64,000 nucleotides of DNA from contig NZ_PYBV01000036.1 of NCBI RefSeq assembly GCF_003205615.1, forward strand, positions 144,692 to 208,691, given 5' to 3'. Of the stretch, positions 1 through 9,366 are shown piece after piece. A model generated the notes under the pieces. The model did no database searches and was not told the origin of the DNA. It saw only the letters and a program-made list of their open reading frames with translations. The position numbers and the translations under genes were made by a program. The stretch's first letter is position 1, and every line of letters begins with the position of its first letter. This DNA comes from Micromonospora arborensis. GTDB taxonomy: Bacteria > Actinomycetota > Actinomycetes > Mycobacteriales > Micromonosporaceae.

Positions 1-1402
1 TGGCCGGATCGTAGCGACCGTTGAGCAGCAGCACCGGGGTGCTCGTCCGCACCCGCAGCGGATGCTGCGGGTTGACCGCCGTCCAGCCCAGGCAGATCGC
101 GGCGAAGCGGACGACCAGCGGGGAGGCCCGCAGGTGCGGTGCCTCGGCGCGGGACAGCTCCAGATACCGGTTCCACTCGGCGAACCCGTCGACCGGCAGC
201 GACCAGTCCTGGCAGAACGCGGGTAGGGCGTACTCGGTCAGGTCCTGGTTGCTGTCGGCCGGCACCATCGGGGACGCCAGCGGGGGATCGGCGGCCTCGC
301 CCCGCTCCAACGCGAGGAGCATGTTCGCGAGGTCGGCCCAGGTCGAGTCGAAGAAGTTGACGAATGTCGCGAACCCGAGCTCGAACCAGGTCAGCGTGGC
401 GCCGGTGCCCGCGTCGACCAACGTGCCGGCATCGGCGCGGCGCATCAACCGGTCGTACAGCGCCGGCACGTCGCGTCCGTGCAGCGCACAGCTCGGGGTC
501 CGGTCGCACCAGGCCACGAACTCGTGGAACAAAGCCTCGTTACTGGCCGCCCCGCTGCGGAAGTACCCTTCGACCCCCTGGCTGTGGTCCATCACGCTGT
601 CCATGGCCAGTGCGCGGACGCGGTCGGGATACAGCTCGGCGTAGGCCTGCCCGATCAGGGTGCCGTAGGACCACTCGTAGAAGCTGAGCTGCCGCTCACC
701 GAGTGCCGCCCGGATGGCGTCGGTGTCACGCGCGACGCTCACACTGTCGAGGTGGTCGAACAGTGGGCCGCTCTTGGCGCGGCAGTCGTCACGCAACTGG
801 CGGTTGTAGGTGCGGAGTCGCTCGAACTCCGCCGCGTTGGCGGGTGACAGGGAGGGGTGCCGGGCCAGCATCGCTGACGAGCAGCGCACCGGTGCGCTAC
901 GGACCGTACCCCGGGGATCGAAGCCGACGATGTCGAAGCGGCGCAGCACGTCCGGCCCGAGCTGGCTGGCGGCCGTCAGCGCCACGTCCACCCCGGACAG
1001 GCCGGGACCGCCGGGGTTGAAGACCAGGACACCGATGCGGGCGGCCGGGTCGGCGGCGGGACGTCGGGCCAGAGCCAGCTCGAAGGTCTCCCCTCCCGGC
1101 CGGGCCCAGTCGACCGGCAGGCGCAGGGTTCCGCATCGCGTACCCGGATCGTCGGCCGGGTCCGCGCACGCCCGCCAGTCGATGCGGCCGTTCCACCCGC
1201 CGGTGCTGCTTTCGACGACCGAACCGGTGGCCGGCCCGGTGCCGCCGGACGACGCCGGCGCGGCGACCGCGAACGCCGGTGGGGCGTTCAGCGACAGGGC
1301 GACGAGGACCGCGACGGCGGCCGGAATGCGACGGACAAGCGGCGAGCGTCGACGGTCGACCCCGCCGCGTCGCCAGAGGGTGGGTCTCTTCATGGTCAGC
1401 AT
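1..1402 (-). CDS. Secreted alpha/beta hydrolase, S33 / tripeptidyl-aminopeptidase type (3' end cut by window edge)
   Basis: Reading the minus strand gives about 467 residues with no stop before position 1, so the C-terminus lies outside the window. The start is ATG at 1402, or an in-frame ATG at 1393; neither has a strong ribosome site. An N-terminal signal peptide (arginine-rich, then Ala/Val/Leu core ending near AFA-VAA) indicates secretion. The family oxyanion motif NPGGPGLSG is present. The nucleophile elbow reads F-Y-E-W-S-Y-G-T, so the usual first Gly of GxSxG is Glu. The acid-residue motif NGRYDPA is the last thing visible; the catalytic His would follow. Family members remove tri- or dipeptides from secreted proteins. 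It lies 69 bp downstream of the SARP gene on the same strand and may be co-transcribed with it. Confidence 0.85.
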   Translation of the reverse strand, partial: MLTMKRPTLWRRGGVDRRRSPLVRRIPAAVAVLVALSLNAPPAFAVAAPASSGGTGPATGSVVESSTGGWNGRIDWRACADPADDPGTRCGTLRLPVDWARPGGETFELALARRPAADPAARIGVLVFNPGGPGLSGVDVALTAASQLGPDVLRRFDIVGFDPRGTVRSAPVRCSSAMLARHPSLSPANAAEFERLRTYNRQLRDDCRAKSGPLFDHLDSVSVARDTDAIRAALGERQLSFYEWSYGTLIGQAYAELYPDRVRALAMDSVMDHSQGVEGYFRSGAASNEALFHEFVAWCDRTPSCALHGRDVPALYDRLMRRADAGTLVDAGTGATLTWFELGFATFVNFFDSTWADLANMLLALERGEAADPPLASPMVPADSNQDLTEYALPAFCQDWSLPVDGFAEWNRYLELSRAEAPHLRASPLVVRFAAICLGWTAVNPQHPLRVRTSTPVLLLNGRYDPA

Positions 1403-1471
1403 TCGCCCAGCCTGCCGACGACCGGTCCATGCCGGATCCATGCCGGTCCGGAGGCGGCCTCCGGGGAACGT

Positions 1472-4327
1472 TCAGCGGGCGGTCGCCAACCGCTCGGACA
1501 GCTCCTCGGCCTGCGGATGACCGAGCCGGTCGAAGATCGCCAACGCCTGTCCCCAGAGGTCCCTCGACGTGTCGTGGTCGCCCACCGCCCGATGGCTGTC
1601 GCCGAGCCGGACGAGTGTCTCGGCCCGCCCGCACTGGTCCTGAGCGTCGGAATACAGCGCGAGGGCGCGTCGATAGCAGGCCGCCGCCGTCGGATGCGCC
1701 CCGAGACCCTGATGGGCGAAGCCGAGGCTGTCCCAGGTGTGGGCCTCGCCCACCCGGTTCTGAACCTCGGCATGGAGTGCCAGCGCCCGCTCACAGTAGG
1801 AGATGGCACGGACGTGCTCGTCCAGCCGGGCGTGGCCCCACCCGATCGCGTTGAGCGCGGCGGCCGTGCCGCGTTTGTCGTCGCTGCTGCTGGACAGCGC
1901 GAGCGCCGCCTCGGCGTGCGGCAGTGCTTCCCGGGGGTTGCCCTCGATGTCGTACACCCAGGCGAGCTGCAGGTGGATACTCGCCTGCCCCGGCCGGTCG
2001 ACGATCGTGTCGTACCGCGCCAACGCGTCGCGCAGGTGGCGGCGGGCCGCCTCGTAGCGGCGGAGCTGCAGGTGCGCCAGCGCAAGGTCCCGGTGTGCCA
2101 GCGCCTCGGCCCGTGGAACGCTGCGGCGTCGCGCGACCGTGACCGCGATGGCCTGCACGGCGGCCAGGTCGTGCCACTGCGACAAACGGCTGAGCAAGGG
2201 CGTGAGGGTCTGGGCGAACTGCACCGCGTGGGCGTCGAAGCCGTGGGCGACCGCGTCGTCGACGGCAGCCAGCAGCACCCGCTGTTCGACGGTGAACCAG
2301 GCCAGCGCGGACCGGTGGTCGGCAAACACCGGCTGTGCCGTCTCGGCGGTCCGGGGCATCGGATCGAGCGGCTGGTGGCCGGGGTCGACAAGCCTCGCCG
2401 CGGCACGTGTGGCACACAGGTAGTGGTCGAGCACCCGCTTGCGGACCGATCTGCGCTCGGCCGCGGAGTCGTGTGCGTCGGTCAGCTCCTCCCCGTAGGC
2501 CCGGAGCAGATCGTGGCACCGGAAGCGGTTGGGGGACTGCTCGGCCAGCAGGTTCGCCAGAGTCAACTCGTCGAGCGCCGGCCGGATCAGGTGTGGCGGC
2601 GCTCCGGCGAGGGTGGCCGCCGCCGCCGCGCTGATCTCCCCAGCGGGGTGCAGGCTGAGCTGCCGGAACAGCCGGGCCGCGTCCGCGCTGAGCAGACGGT
2701 ACGACCAGGAGAGCACCGTACGCAGGTCGGTGGCGGCGTCGTCGGTGGCCAGGGCGGCGAGCCCGCCCCGGCTCACCGCCAGATCGTCCGCGATGGCCTG
2801 AAGTGGGAACGTGGGCCGGGCGGCGGCTCGCGCGGCCACGATGGACAGGGCGAGGGGCAACCGCGCGGTACGGGTGATCAGCTCGTCCACCGCGGCCGGC
2901 TGAGCGGCGGCCCGTTGCGCACCGAGCCGGCGTACGAGCAGTTGGCGTGCTTCGGCGGTGCTGGGCAGGTCCAGTGCGACGGGATGGGCGCCTTCGGCGG
3001 CGACCAGGCCGGGCAGCGTGTGGCGACTCGTCACGATGACGCCACACCGGGCCGACCCGGGCAGCAGCGGGCGCACCTGTTCGGCGTCGCGGGCGTTGTC
3101 GAGCAGCACGAGCAGCCGTCGATCCGCCGTCAGGCTGCGGTAGAGGGCGAACTGGGCTGCCGGTTCGGCGGGTATCTCCAGGGGCTTCACGCCCAGGGCG
3201 GGCAGCAGCGAGCGTACGACGACTGTCGACGGTGCGGCTTCCTCTGTTGCGGTGCCGAAACCGCCCAGGTCGACGTGGAGTTGCCCGTCGGGGAAGTGGT
3301 GCAGGCTGTCATGTGCCCAGCGCAACGCCAGCCAGGTCTTTCCGACGCCACCGGTGCCGGTGACGACGACGGTGCCGGCCGGCCCGCTGTCGTCGAGCAG
3401 CAGCGTCGTGAGCCGGGCCAGCTCGCGGGTCCGGCCCGTGAACAACGTCGGCGGGGCCGGCAACTGCCGGGGAACGATCCGCGGCGTGGGCTTCTCCGGC
3501 GTCCGCGCCCCGGCTGTCGACAGCTCCCGGTCGGCCCGCAGGATCCTGGTGTGTAGCTGTTGGAGATCGGGACCGGGCTCGACGCCCACCTCGTCGGAGA
3601 GTTGTCGGTGCAGCCGCCGGTACGTCGCCAGCGCGTCCGCCCGCCGCCCGGCGCGGGCCAGGGCCACCATCAGCTGCCCCCATGGGCGCTCGCGTAGCGG
3701 ATCCCCGTCGATCTGGGCCCGGAGCGGCTCGATCAGCTCGTTGTGCCGACCGGCGCGCAGGTGGAGATCCGCGACCTCCTCCAGCAGACTCGACCGCTGC
3801 TCCTCAAGTCGTGCCCGGACGGAGAGCAACACCCCCCGACCGGGAAGGCCCGCGAACGGCTCACCACGCCATAGCGCCAGCGCCGCCTCGAACGCCCGCA
3901 GGGCATCCGAGCAGAGGTCCTGCCGCAACGCGTGATACCCACGCTGCGTCAGGTCGTCGAAGGCCGCGCTGTCCAACGTCTGCGCGTCGAGGACGAGGCG
4001 ATAGCCGGTGGCCTCCGCGAGGATGGCGGGGTCGGGGACGTCGGGGGTCCGCAAGGCCCGTCGAAGCGCCCAGACGTAGGTCTTCACGTTGCCGGCCGCA
4101 GTCTTCGGCGGACGTCCCTGCCACAGCTCGTCGACCAGTTGGTCGATGGACCAGGCGGTGCCGGGCTGCGACATCAGGACGGCCAGCAGGCGCATCTGCA
4201 TCGGCGGGCCGAGGGCCAGCCGCTCCCCGGCGGAAGACCACACCTCGACCGGCCCAAGCACTTGGTACCGCATCGCCGGCGGCCCTGCCGCAGGGTCCAT
4301 CACCCGATCGTACGGATCTGCGCCCAT
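1472..4327 (-). CDS. AfsR/SARP-family transcriptional regulator (wHTH-BTAD-NB-ARC-TPR)
   Basis: A 951-residue large SARP. From the N-terminus: an OmpR-like winged helix (about residues 19-105, beginning MRYQVLGPVEVW), a bacterial transcriptional activation domain (about 110-270, with the typical DEVGVEPGPDLQQLH segment), an NB-ARC ATPase (P-loop GTGGVGKTW near residue 325, and VLLDNARDAEQVRPLLPGS), then TPR-like helices to the C-terminus. The architecture is that of S. coelicolor AfsR, a phosphorylation- and ATP-responsive activator of secondary metabolism. The start is uncertain: ATG 4327, 4300 or 4273 are in frame, and homology begins at 4273. No biosynthetic cluster is adjacent; the nearest likely target is the secreted hydrolase downstream. 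Confidence 0.9.
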   Translation of the reverse strand: MGADPYDRVMDPAAGPPAMRYQVLGPVEVWSSAGERLALGPPMQMRLLAVLMSQPGTAWSIDQLVDELWQGRPPKTAAGNVKTYVWALRRALRTPDVPDPAILAEATGYRLVLDAQTLDSAAFDDLTQRGYHALRQDLCSDALRAFEAALALWRGEPFAGLPGRGVLLSVRARLEEQRSSLLEEVADLHLRAGRHNELIEPLRAQIDGDPLRERPWGQLMVALARAGRRADALATYRRLHRQLSDEVGVEPGPDLQQLHTRILRADRELSTAGARTPEKPTPRIVPRQLPAPPTLFTGRTRELARLTTLLLDDSGPAGTVVVTGTGGVGKTWLALRWAHDSLHHFPDGQLHVDLGGFGTATEEAAPSTVVVRSLLPALGVKPLEIPAEPAAQFALYRSLTADRRLLVLLDNARDAEQVRPLLPGSARCGVIVTSRHTLPGLVAAEGAHPVALDLPSTAEARQLLVRRLGAQRAAAQPAAVDELITRTARLPLALSIVAARAAARPTFPLQAIADDLAVSRGGLAALATDDAATDLRTVLSWSYRLLSADAARLFRQLSLHPAGEISAAAAATLAGAPPHLIRPALDELTLANLLAEQSPNRFRCHDLLRAYGEELTDAHDSAAERRSVRKRVLDHYLCATRAAARLVDPGHQPLDPMPRTAETAQPVFADHRSALAWFTVEQRVLLAAVDDAVAHGFDAHAVQFAQTLTPLLSRLSQWHDLAAVQAIAVTVARRRSVPRAEALAHRDLALAHLQLRRYEAARRHLRDALARYDTIVDRPGQASIHLQLAWVYDIEGNPREALPHAEAALALSSSSDDKRGTAAALNAIGWGHARLDEHVRAISYCERALALHAEVQNRVGEAHTWDSLGFAHQGLGAHPTAAACYRRALALYSDAQDQCGRAETLVRLGDSHRAVGDHDTSRDLWGQALAIFDRLGHPQAEELSERLATAR

Positions 4328-4529
4328 CCTGTTTCATCGGCTGGACGGTTGGGGGGTCTCGACCAGTTCGGGATGTCGGTCCGCCGCTCCACGGATCGTC
4401 ACCCGGCTCCTCGTCGGGGTGGCGCGGATTCTTTGCCTTCTATACCGTGGCACGGTCCCGGGCGGCTGCTTACTCGACGGGGCTGTCCGCGCCACGACAT
4501 CGCGTACGCGATCGGAAGAGGGGTTCGTC

Positions 4530-5363
4530 GTGACCAGGGATTCGCAGGCGACCGACCGGTCCGAGGCTGGCGAGGTCGACGCGGAGCAGAAGATCGACAC
4601 GTCGGTGCCGCATTCGGCGCGGATCTGGAACTACTGGCTCGGCGGCAAGGACAACTTCGCGGTCGACCGCGCGGCCGGCGATCAGTACCGGCAGGTCTTT
4701 CCCGGCGTCGTCGACGTCGCCCGTGCCTCCCGGCAGTTCCTGGTCCGCTCGATCCAGTTCCTCGCCGGTGAGGCGGGCGTCCGCCAGTTCCTCGACGTCG
4801 GCACCGGGCTGCCGACGGCCAACAACACCCATGAGGTGGCGCAGCGGATCGTGCCGGGCGCGCGCATCGTCTACGTCGACAGTGATCCGCTGGTGCTTGC
4901 CCACGCCCGCGCGCTGCTGGTCGGCACGGCCGAAGGCAGGACGGCCTACATCGACGGTGACCTGCACGACCCTGCCGCGGTCATCGCCGAGGCCGGCAGG
5001 ACACTCGACTTCCGGCAGCCGGTCGGCCTCATCCTCAGTGGCGTCATGGGCCACGTGCCCGACTACGAAACGGCCCGTTCGATCACGCGGCAGCTGCTGG
5101 CGTCGCTGCCGAGCGGCAGTTACCTCTCACTCAACGACGGCACGAGCCTGATCAGCGCCGAGATGCAGCAGGCGCAGGACGACTACAACGACAGCGGGGC
5201 CACCCCGTACACACTCCGCTCGCCCGACGAGATCGCCGGCTTCTTCGACGGCCTGGAGCTGGTGGATCCCGGCGTCGTGCCGTGCCCGCAGTGGCGGCCC
5301 GACGACGCGGTGGACACACCCGTCGACATCGACGCCTTCGGCGGGGTGGGCCGCAAGCACTGA
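4530..5363 (+). CDS. SAM-dependent methyltransferase, DUF574 (Methyltransf_19) family
   Basis: A 277-residue protein starting at GTG 4530, preceded by AGAGGGG six bases upstream. Upstream in-frame ATGs lie in sequence without family similarity. It carries the family signatures: N-terminal ARIWNYWLGGKDNF, SAM-binding FLDVGTGLPTANNTHEV, and YVDSDPLVLAHARALL (acidic ribose-binding loop). This actinobacterial family is present in many copies per genome; substrates are unknown. It is monocistronic, divergent from the SARP gene across about 200 bp and convergent with the HD gene. A second paralogue lies at 33042-33839 in this window. Confidence 0.88.
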   Translation: MTRDSQATDRSEAGEVDAEQKIDTSVPHSARIWNYWLGGKDNFAVDRAAGDQYRQVFPGVVDVARASRQFLVRSIQFLAGEAGVRQFLDVGTGLPTANNTHEVAQRIVPGARIVYVDSDPLVLAHARALLVGTAEGRTAYIDGDLHDPAAVIAEAGRTLDFRQPVGLILSGVMGHVPDYETARSITRQLLASLPSGSYLSLNDGTSLISAEMQQAQDDYNDSGATPYTLRSPDEIAGFFDGLELVDPGVVPCPQWRPDDAVDTPVDIDAFGGVGRKH

Positions 5364-5490
5364 GACTCGCGGCAAACCGTCGCCGGGGCGCCGCAGAGCA
5401 ACCACGCCCGGCTCACCGCTGCCGCCGCCGCGCGACGCGGCCTCTCCTGCGTCCTGGTGCCCGCCGGCCCGCCCCGGAGTTGTAGGGGTC

Positions 5491-6129
5491 TCACTCGGGC
5501 CAGGCGGATTCCTCGATGATCCGAACGAAGTCGATGTGGCGGTAGCCGGGCACCCGGTGCTCCAGAACGTCGCCGTTGACGGTGCCGAAGGTGGTGTCCG
5601 GCCGGTGCCGGAAACCCTCCGCGAACGCGTCGACGATGGCTCGCTTGAAGTGTGGCCGCGGGTGCGCCGCGGTAACCGCCGCGATGTCGGCGGGCGACAA
5701 CTCGCGGTAGCCGATCCCGAGCACGTCCGTCTCGACACCCGCGGTGACGAGGGCGACCTCGGGCTCCAGGCGGTACGGCACCTCGGGCGTGGTGTGCAGG
5801 GCGATCGCTTCCCACACGAGCCGCGCCTCGTGTTCGCCGATGCCGTTCGATCGGAGGAAACGGCGTGCCTCGTCGGCGCCGTCGAGCTCGAAGCGCTGAT
5901 CGTCGCGGCGGTAGCGTTCGGTCAGCCCGAGGTCGTGGAACATCGCCCCCACGTAGAGCAACTCGGGATCGGCCTTCAGACCGAGCCGCCGACCCTGGAG
6001 CGAGCCGAAGACGAAGACCCGCCGGGAGTGATGGAACAGCAGGTCGTCGGTGGCCTGGCGAACCAGTTCGGTGGCGTCGGTGGCGAGTCGTGAGTCGGGA
6101 ATCTCGATGCCGGCGATCGTCTGGCTCAT
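5491..6129 (-). CDS. HD-domain protein (cyanamide hydratase / phosphohydrolase-like)
   Basis: A 212-residue cytosolic protein. ATG 6129 is chosen because CAGGAC lies just upstream and family similarity starts there; an in-frame ATG at 6219 exists. Metal-ligand residues of the HD fold are in order: HH at 33-34, the HD doublet in MFHDLGL (65-66), H112, and D135. Relatives are annotated as HD-domain proteins similar to cyanamide hydratase; the substrate is not established. It is divergent from the DJ-1/AraC regulator (130 bp apart), which makes that regulator a plausible controller. Confidence 0.82.
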   Translation of the reverse strand: MSQTIAGIEIPDSRLATDATELVRQATDDLLFHHSRRVFVFGSLQGRRLGLKADPELLYVGAMFHDLGLTERYRRDDQRFELDGADEARRFLRSNGIGEHEARLVWEAIALHTTPEVPYRLEPEVALVTAGVETDVLGIGYRELSPADIAAVTAAHPRPHFKRAIVDAFAEGFRHRPDTTFGTVNGDVLEHRVPGYRHIDFVRIIEESAWPE

Positions 6130-6259
6130 GGGTGTCCTGTCGGTCCGGGAGCCCGGCCGGGCTCCGATGCGTCCAGCGTCACTCGTCCGGGCCGCCGAAC
6201 GCCCTGTCCTTTCTGCCATGCTTCCCTCAGATCAGGACAGCACGGAGGGAGCGGACGCT

Positions 6260-7270
6260 GTGGGAAGCCGGGCGGCAGAGGCGCATCGGGTCACGGCCCT
6301 CGTCTTCGACGGGATGAAACTGCTGGACCTCGCCGGACCGTTCGAGGTCTTCGCGGAGGCCGCCAAGTTCGGCGCGCGGTACGAGTTGGAGGTGCGCTCC
6401 AGCGATGGTGCCGCCGTCCGTGCCTCCACGGGAATGCGCGTGCCCGTGGATGGCGCCGTCGACTCGGCGACTGACGTCGGGACCGCTCTCGTGGTCGGCG
6501 GCGACGTCCTGCCGGTGAGCCCGATGAGTCCCGAACTCAAAGCCGCCGCGGCAACGCTGTCGCGCCGTGCCGCTCGTACCGCCTCGGTCTGCACCGGTGC
6601 GTTCGTCCTGGCTGCCGCCGGCCTGCTGGACGGTCGGCGCGCGACGACGCACTGGCAGCACGCCCGGTTGCTCGCCGCCGCGTTTCCGCAGGTCACCGTC
6701 GAGCCGGATGCGATCTTCGTGGAGGACGGGACGATCTTCACATCCGCCGGCGTGTCCGCGGGAATCGATCTCGCGCTGGCCCTCGTGGAGCGCGACCACG
6801 GTGCGGAGACTGCCCGGTCGGTCGCGCAATCGCTCGTGGTGTTCCTCCAGCGGCCCGGTGGCCAGTCGCAGTTCTCGCCGTCACTGGTCCTGCCTCGGCC
6901 CCGCACTCCCGTGCTGCGGCAGGTGACCGACGCGGTGGTAGCCGACCCGGCCGACGACCACTCGGTGAACGCCCTCGCCGCCCGGGCGCACGTCAGCCCG
7001 CGTCACCTCTCTCGGATCTTCCGGCAGGAACTGGGCAGCAGCCCCGGAAAGTACGTGGAGAGCGTGCGGGTGGACGCGGCCATCCGTCTGTTGCACGCGG
7101 GTCAGTCGGTCACCGCTTGTGCCCAACAGGTCGGCATTGGCAGCCCGGAGACGCTGCGCCGGGTGTTCCTTGCCCGGGTGGGGGTGTCGCCCCGCGCCTA
7201 CCAGCAGCGGTTTTGTACGACGAGGCACGACTCGACGGTGCTCGACGACGCGGACGCCCCGGACCGCTGA
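6260..7270 (+). CDS. GlxA-family AraC-type transcriptional regulator with DJ-1/PfpI domain
   Basis: A 336-residue protein: an N-terminal DJ-1/PfpI-like domain (residues about 10-170; start VTALVFDGMKLLDLAGPFEVF and nucleophile-elbow-like SVCTGAFVLAAAGLLDG with Cys in place) followed by two AraC helix-turn-helix motifs (about 225-325; HVSPRHLSRIFRQELGSSPGKYVE). The start is GTG 6260, with GGAGGGAG about eight bases upstream; an ATG at 6218 lacks a ribosome site. The DJ-1 part is not expected to be enzymatic but to sense a ligand. It faces the HD gene and is followed on the same strand by an MFS exporter 129 bp downstream; either may be its target. Confidence 0.88.
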   Translation: MGSRAAEAHRVTALVFDGMKLLDLAGPFEVFAEAAKFGARYELEVRSSDGAAVRASTGMRVPVDGAVDSATDVGTALVVGGDVLPVSPMSPELKAAAATLSRRAARTASVCTGAFVLAAAGLLDGRRATTHWQHARLLAAAFPQVTVEPDAIFVEDGTIFTSAGVSAGIDLALALVERDHGAETARSVAQSLVVFLQRPGGQSQFSPSLVLPRPRTPVLRQVTDAVVADPADDHSVNALAARAHVSPRHLSRIFRQELGSSPGKYVESVRVDAAIRLLHAGQSVTACAQQVGIGSPETLRRVFLARVGVSPRAYQQRFCTTRHDSTVLDDADAPDR

Positions 7271-7399
7271 GCCGTCCGCGGCTACACCGAGAGCTGAGAC
7301 GGCGCGCCCTGCATGCGACGGCGCACAGCGGGTACGCCTCCGCAGCCCTGCGGCCAGCGGAGCCGCGGGTCGACCGTCTCGAGCGCGAGGAGCACCGAC

Positions 7400-8590
7400 A
7401 TGCCTGTCGCGGGGGGGGCCCGACTCGCACCGAGGGTCTCCCTCGTGCTGCTGGCGTCCATCCTCGTGTCGTTCCTGGCCGCGTCGGCGGCCCCGACCCC
7501 GCTCTACGGGATCTACCAGGAGCGCTGGCACTTCTCACCGGTCACGACCACCGTGGTGTTCGCCGTCTACGCGCTCGCGGTGCTGGGCTCGCTGCTGACG
7601 TTCGGCAAGTTGTCCGATCATGTCGGTCGGCGACCCGTCCTGGCTGTCGCGATCGCGGTGCAGATGCTCTCGCTTGTCGTCTTCGTCTTCGCCAACGGCG
7701 TACCCGCGCTGGTGGTCGCCCGTCTGCTCCAGGGGCTCGCTGCCGGCGCCGCCACCGGCGCGGTCGGCGCCGGCATGCTCGACATCGACCGCGCCCGTGG
7801 CACGCTCGCGAACTCGATCGCCCCCGGTATCGGAACCGGGAGCGGCGCCCTGCTCTCGGCGCTGCTCATCGACTTCCTGCCGGCGCCGACCCGCCTGGTG
7901 TACGTCGTCCTCCTCGTGATCCTCCTGATCCAGGCCGTCGGGATCGCGCTGATGCCGGAGACGGTCACGCCGATGGCGGGAGCACGACGCAGCCTGCGGC
8001 CGGACATCACCCTGCCGCGCGCCGTACGCGAGCCGGTCCTGGTCGTCGTTCCGGTGCTGTTCGCGGTCTGGGCGCTGGCCGGTTTCTTCGGCGCGCTCGG
8101 CCCGGCGCTCGTGCGCTCCCTCATGAACACGTCGATCGTGGTCGGCGGCCTGGTCCTCTTCGTGTTCGCCCTGTTCGGGTCGATCACCGTCCTGTTGCTG
8201 CGCAACACCGCCGCGCGGACCGTGATCCTGACCGGGATCGTCGCGCTCATCCTGGGCATGGCCGTCACGTTGGTGTCGGTCATGGCGGAGACCATCCCGG
8301 GCGTCTTCGTCGGCGTCGCGCTCGGGGGCGTCGGCTTCGGAGCCGGTTTCCAGGGCAGCCTCAAGACGATCATGCCTCTGGTCGAGGCGCACGAACGCTC
8401 CAGCGTGCTCTCCCTGCTCTATGTCGTCTGCTACGTCGGCTTCGGCCTCCCCACGGTGATCGCCGGCTTCCTCGTGGTCTACGCCGGCGGCCTGCCCCGC
8501 ACCGCCGACGAGTACTCCGTCGCCGTCATCCTGCTGGCCCTGGTGGCGCTGCTCGGGGTGCGCCGGGCCACCAGGGCGTCGCCCGGCTGA
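7400..8590 (+). CDS. MFS transporter (12-TM drug/sugar efflux type)
   Basis: A 396-residue integral membrane protein with about 12 hydrophobic segments. ATG 7400 has GAGGAGC immediately upstream; the 29 preceding in-frame residues are hydrophilic and not family-like. The major-facilitator motif A is visible in the loop after TM2 (GKLSDHVGRRPVL). Charged loops elsewhere are short, typical of proton-driven exporters. Substrate cannot be read from sequence. It follows the GlxA/AraC regulator and precedes the VOC protein by 64 bp, so a regulator-exporter-VOC resistance unit is plausible but not shown. Confidence 0.87.
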   Translation: MPVAGGARLAPRVSLVLLASILVSFLAASAAPTPLYGIYQERWHFSPVTTTVVFAVYALAVLGSLLTFGKLSDHVGRRPVLAVAIAVQMLSLVVFVFANGVPALVVARLLQGLAAGAATGAVGAGMLDIDRARGTLANSIAPGIGTGSGALLSALLIDFLPAPTRLVYVVLLVILLIQAVGIALMPETVTPMAGARRSLRPDITLPRAVREPVLVVVPVLFAVWALAGFFGALGPALVRSLMNTSIVVGGLVLFVFALFGSITVLLLRNTAARTVILTGIVALILGMAVTLVSVMAETIPGVFVGVALGGVGFGAGFQGSLKTIMPLVEAHERSSVLSLLYVVCYVGFGLPTVIAGFLVVYAGGLPRTADEYSVAVILLALVALLGVRRATRASPG

Positions 8591-8654
8591 TGCCCGGAAG
8601 GCGGCACCCGGCAGAGACGCAAGCAGTAGCGTGATGATCGAGAGGGAGGCTGCG

Positions 8655-9284
8655 ATGAGCCCGAGGAGCGCCCAGGGCGACGCGAGTGGCACGTCGCGCA
8701 TCGAGAGCCTCGACGTGAAGATCGAGGTGATCGTCATTCCGGTGTCGGATGTCGAGCGCGCGAAGGCGTTCTACGTACGCCTCGGGTGGCGGCTCGACCA
8801 GACACCGTCCGGCATCGTCCAGCTCACGCCGCATGGCTCCGGGTGCTCGGTGCAGTTCGGTACAGGGCTCACGTCGGCGGCGCCCGGTTCGGCCACGGCG
8901 TACCTGATCGTGTCCGACATCGAGGCGACCCACAACGCCCTGGTGTCCGCCGGCGTCGAGGTCGGCGACATCTTCCACGTCGGCCCGGACGGACCGGTCG
9001 ACGGGCTGGACCCCGACCGACGCAGTTACGTCTCGCGGGCCACGTTGCGCGACCCGGACGGCAACACCTGGCTGCTCCAGGAGATCACCAGCAGGCTGCC
9101 CGGGCGCATTGAGGGCGGCCTGACGTCCTTCGGCTCCGCGAGCGACCTGACGAGCGCACTCAAGCGCGCGGCCGCCGCCCACGGCGAGCACGAGAAGCGC
9201 ACCGGCGAGCGGGACGACGACTGGCCCGACTGGTACGCCGCGTACCTGGTGAGCGAGCAGTCGGGCGGCAAGCCTCCCGAGTGA
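8655..9284 (+). CDS. VOC-superfamily (glyoxalase/bleomycin-resistance fold) protein
   Basis: A 209-residue protein starting at ATG 8655 with AGGGAGG five bases upstream. It has the beta-alpha-beta-beta-beta pattern of the vicinal oxygen chelate fold: VIVIPVSDVERAKAFYVRLGWRLD at the start and LRDPDGNTWLLQEI near the end (the conserved DPDGN-W motif carrying a metal-site Glu). The C-terminal 60 residues are charged, ending in a DDWPDWYAAYLVSEQSG motif common to this subgroup. Members are dioxygenases, isomerases or drug-binding proteins; the substrate is not known here. Confidence 0.85.
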   Translation: MSPRSAQGDASGTSRIESLDVKIEVIVIPVSDVERAKAFYVRLGWRLDQTPSGIVQLTPHGSGCSVQFGTGLTSAAPGSATAYLIVSDIEATHNALVSAGVEVGDIFHVGPDGPVDGLDPDRRSYVSRATLRDPDGNTWLLQEITSRLPGRIEGGLTSFGSASDLTSALKRAAAAHGEHEKRTGERDDDWPDWYAAYLVSEQSGGKPPE

Positions 9285-9366
9285 GCCCTGGCAACGCGAA
9301 GCGTCGGGTCGGGGGCGGTGAGAAAACGGGTTCGGCCTGGCCGGCTGGACTGGGCAAGATAGCCGG

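Noticed and set aside
1517..3556. 679-residue plus-strand frame opposite the SARP gene
   Set aside because: Composition artefact of GC-rich codons on the other strand; the minus-strand protein has clear SARP/NB-ARC domains.
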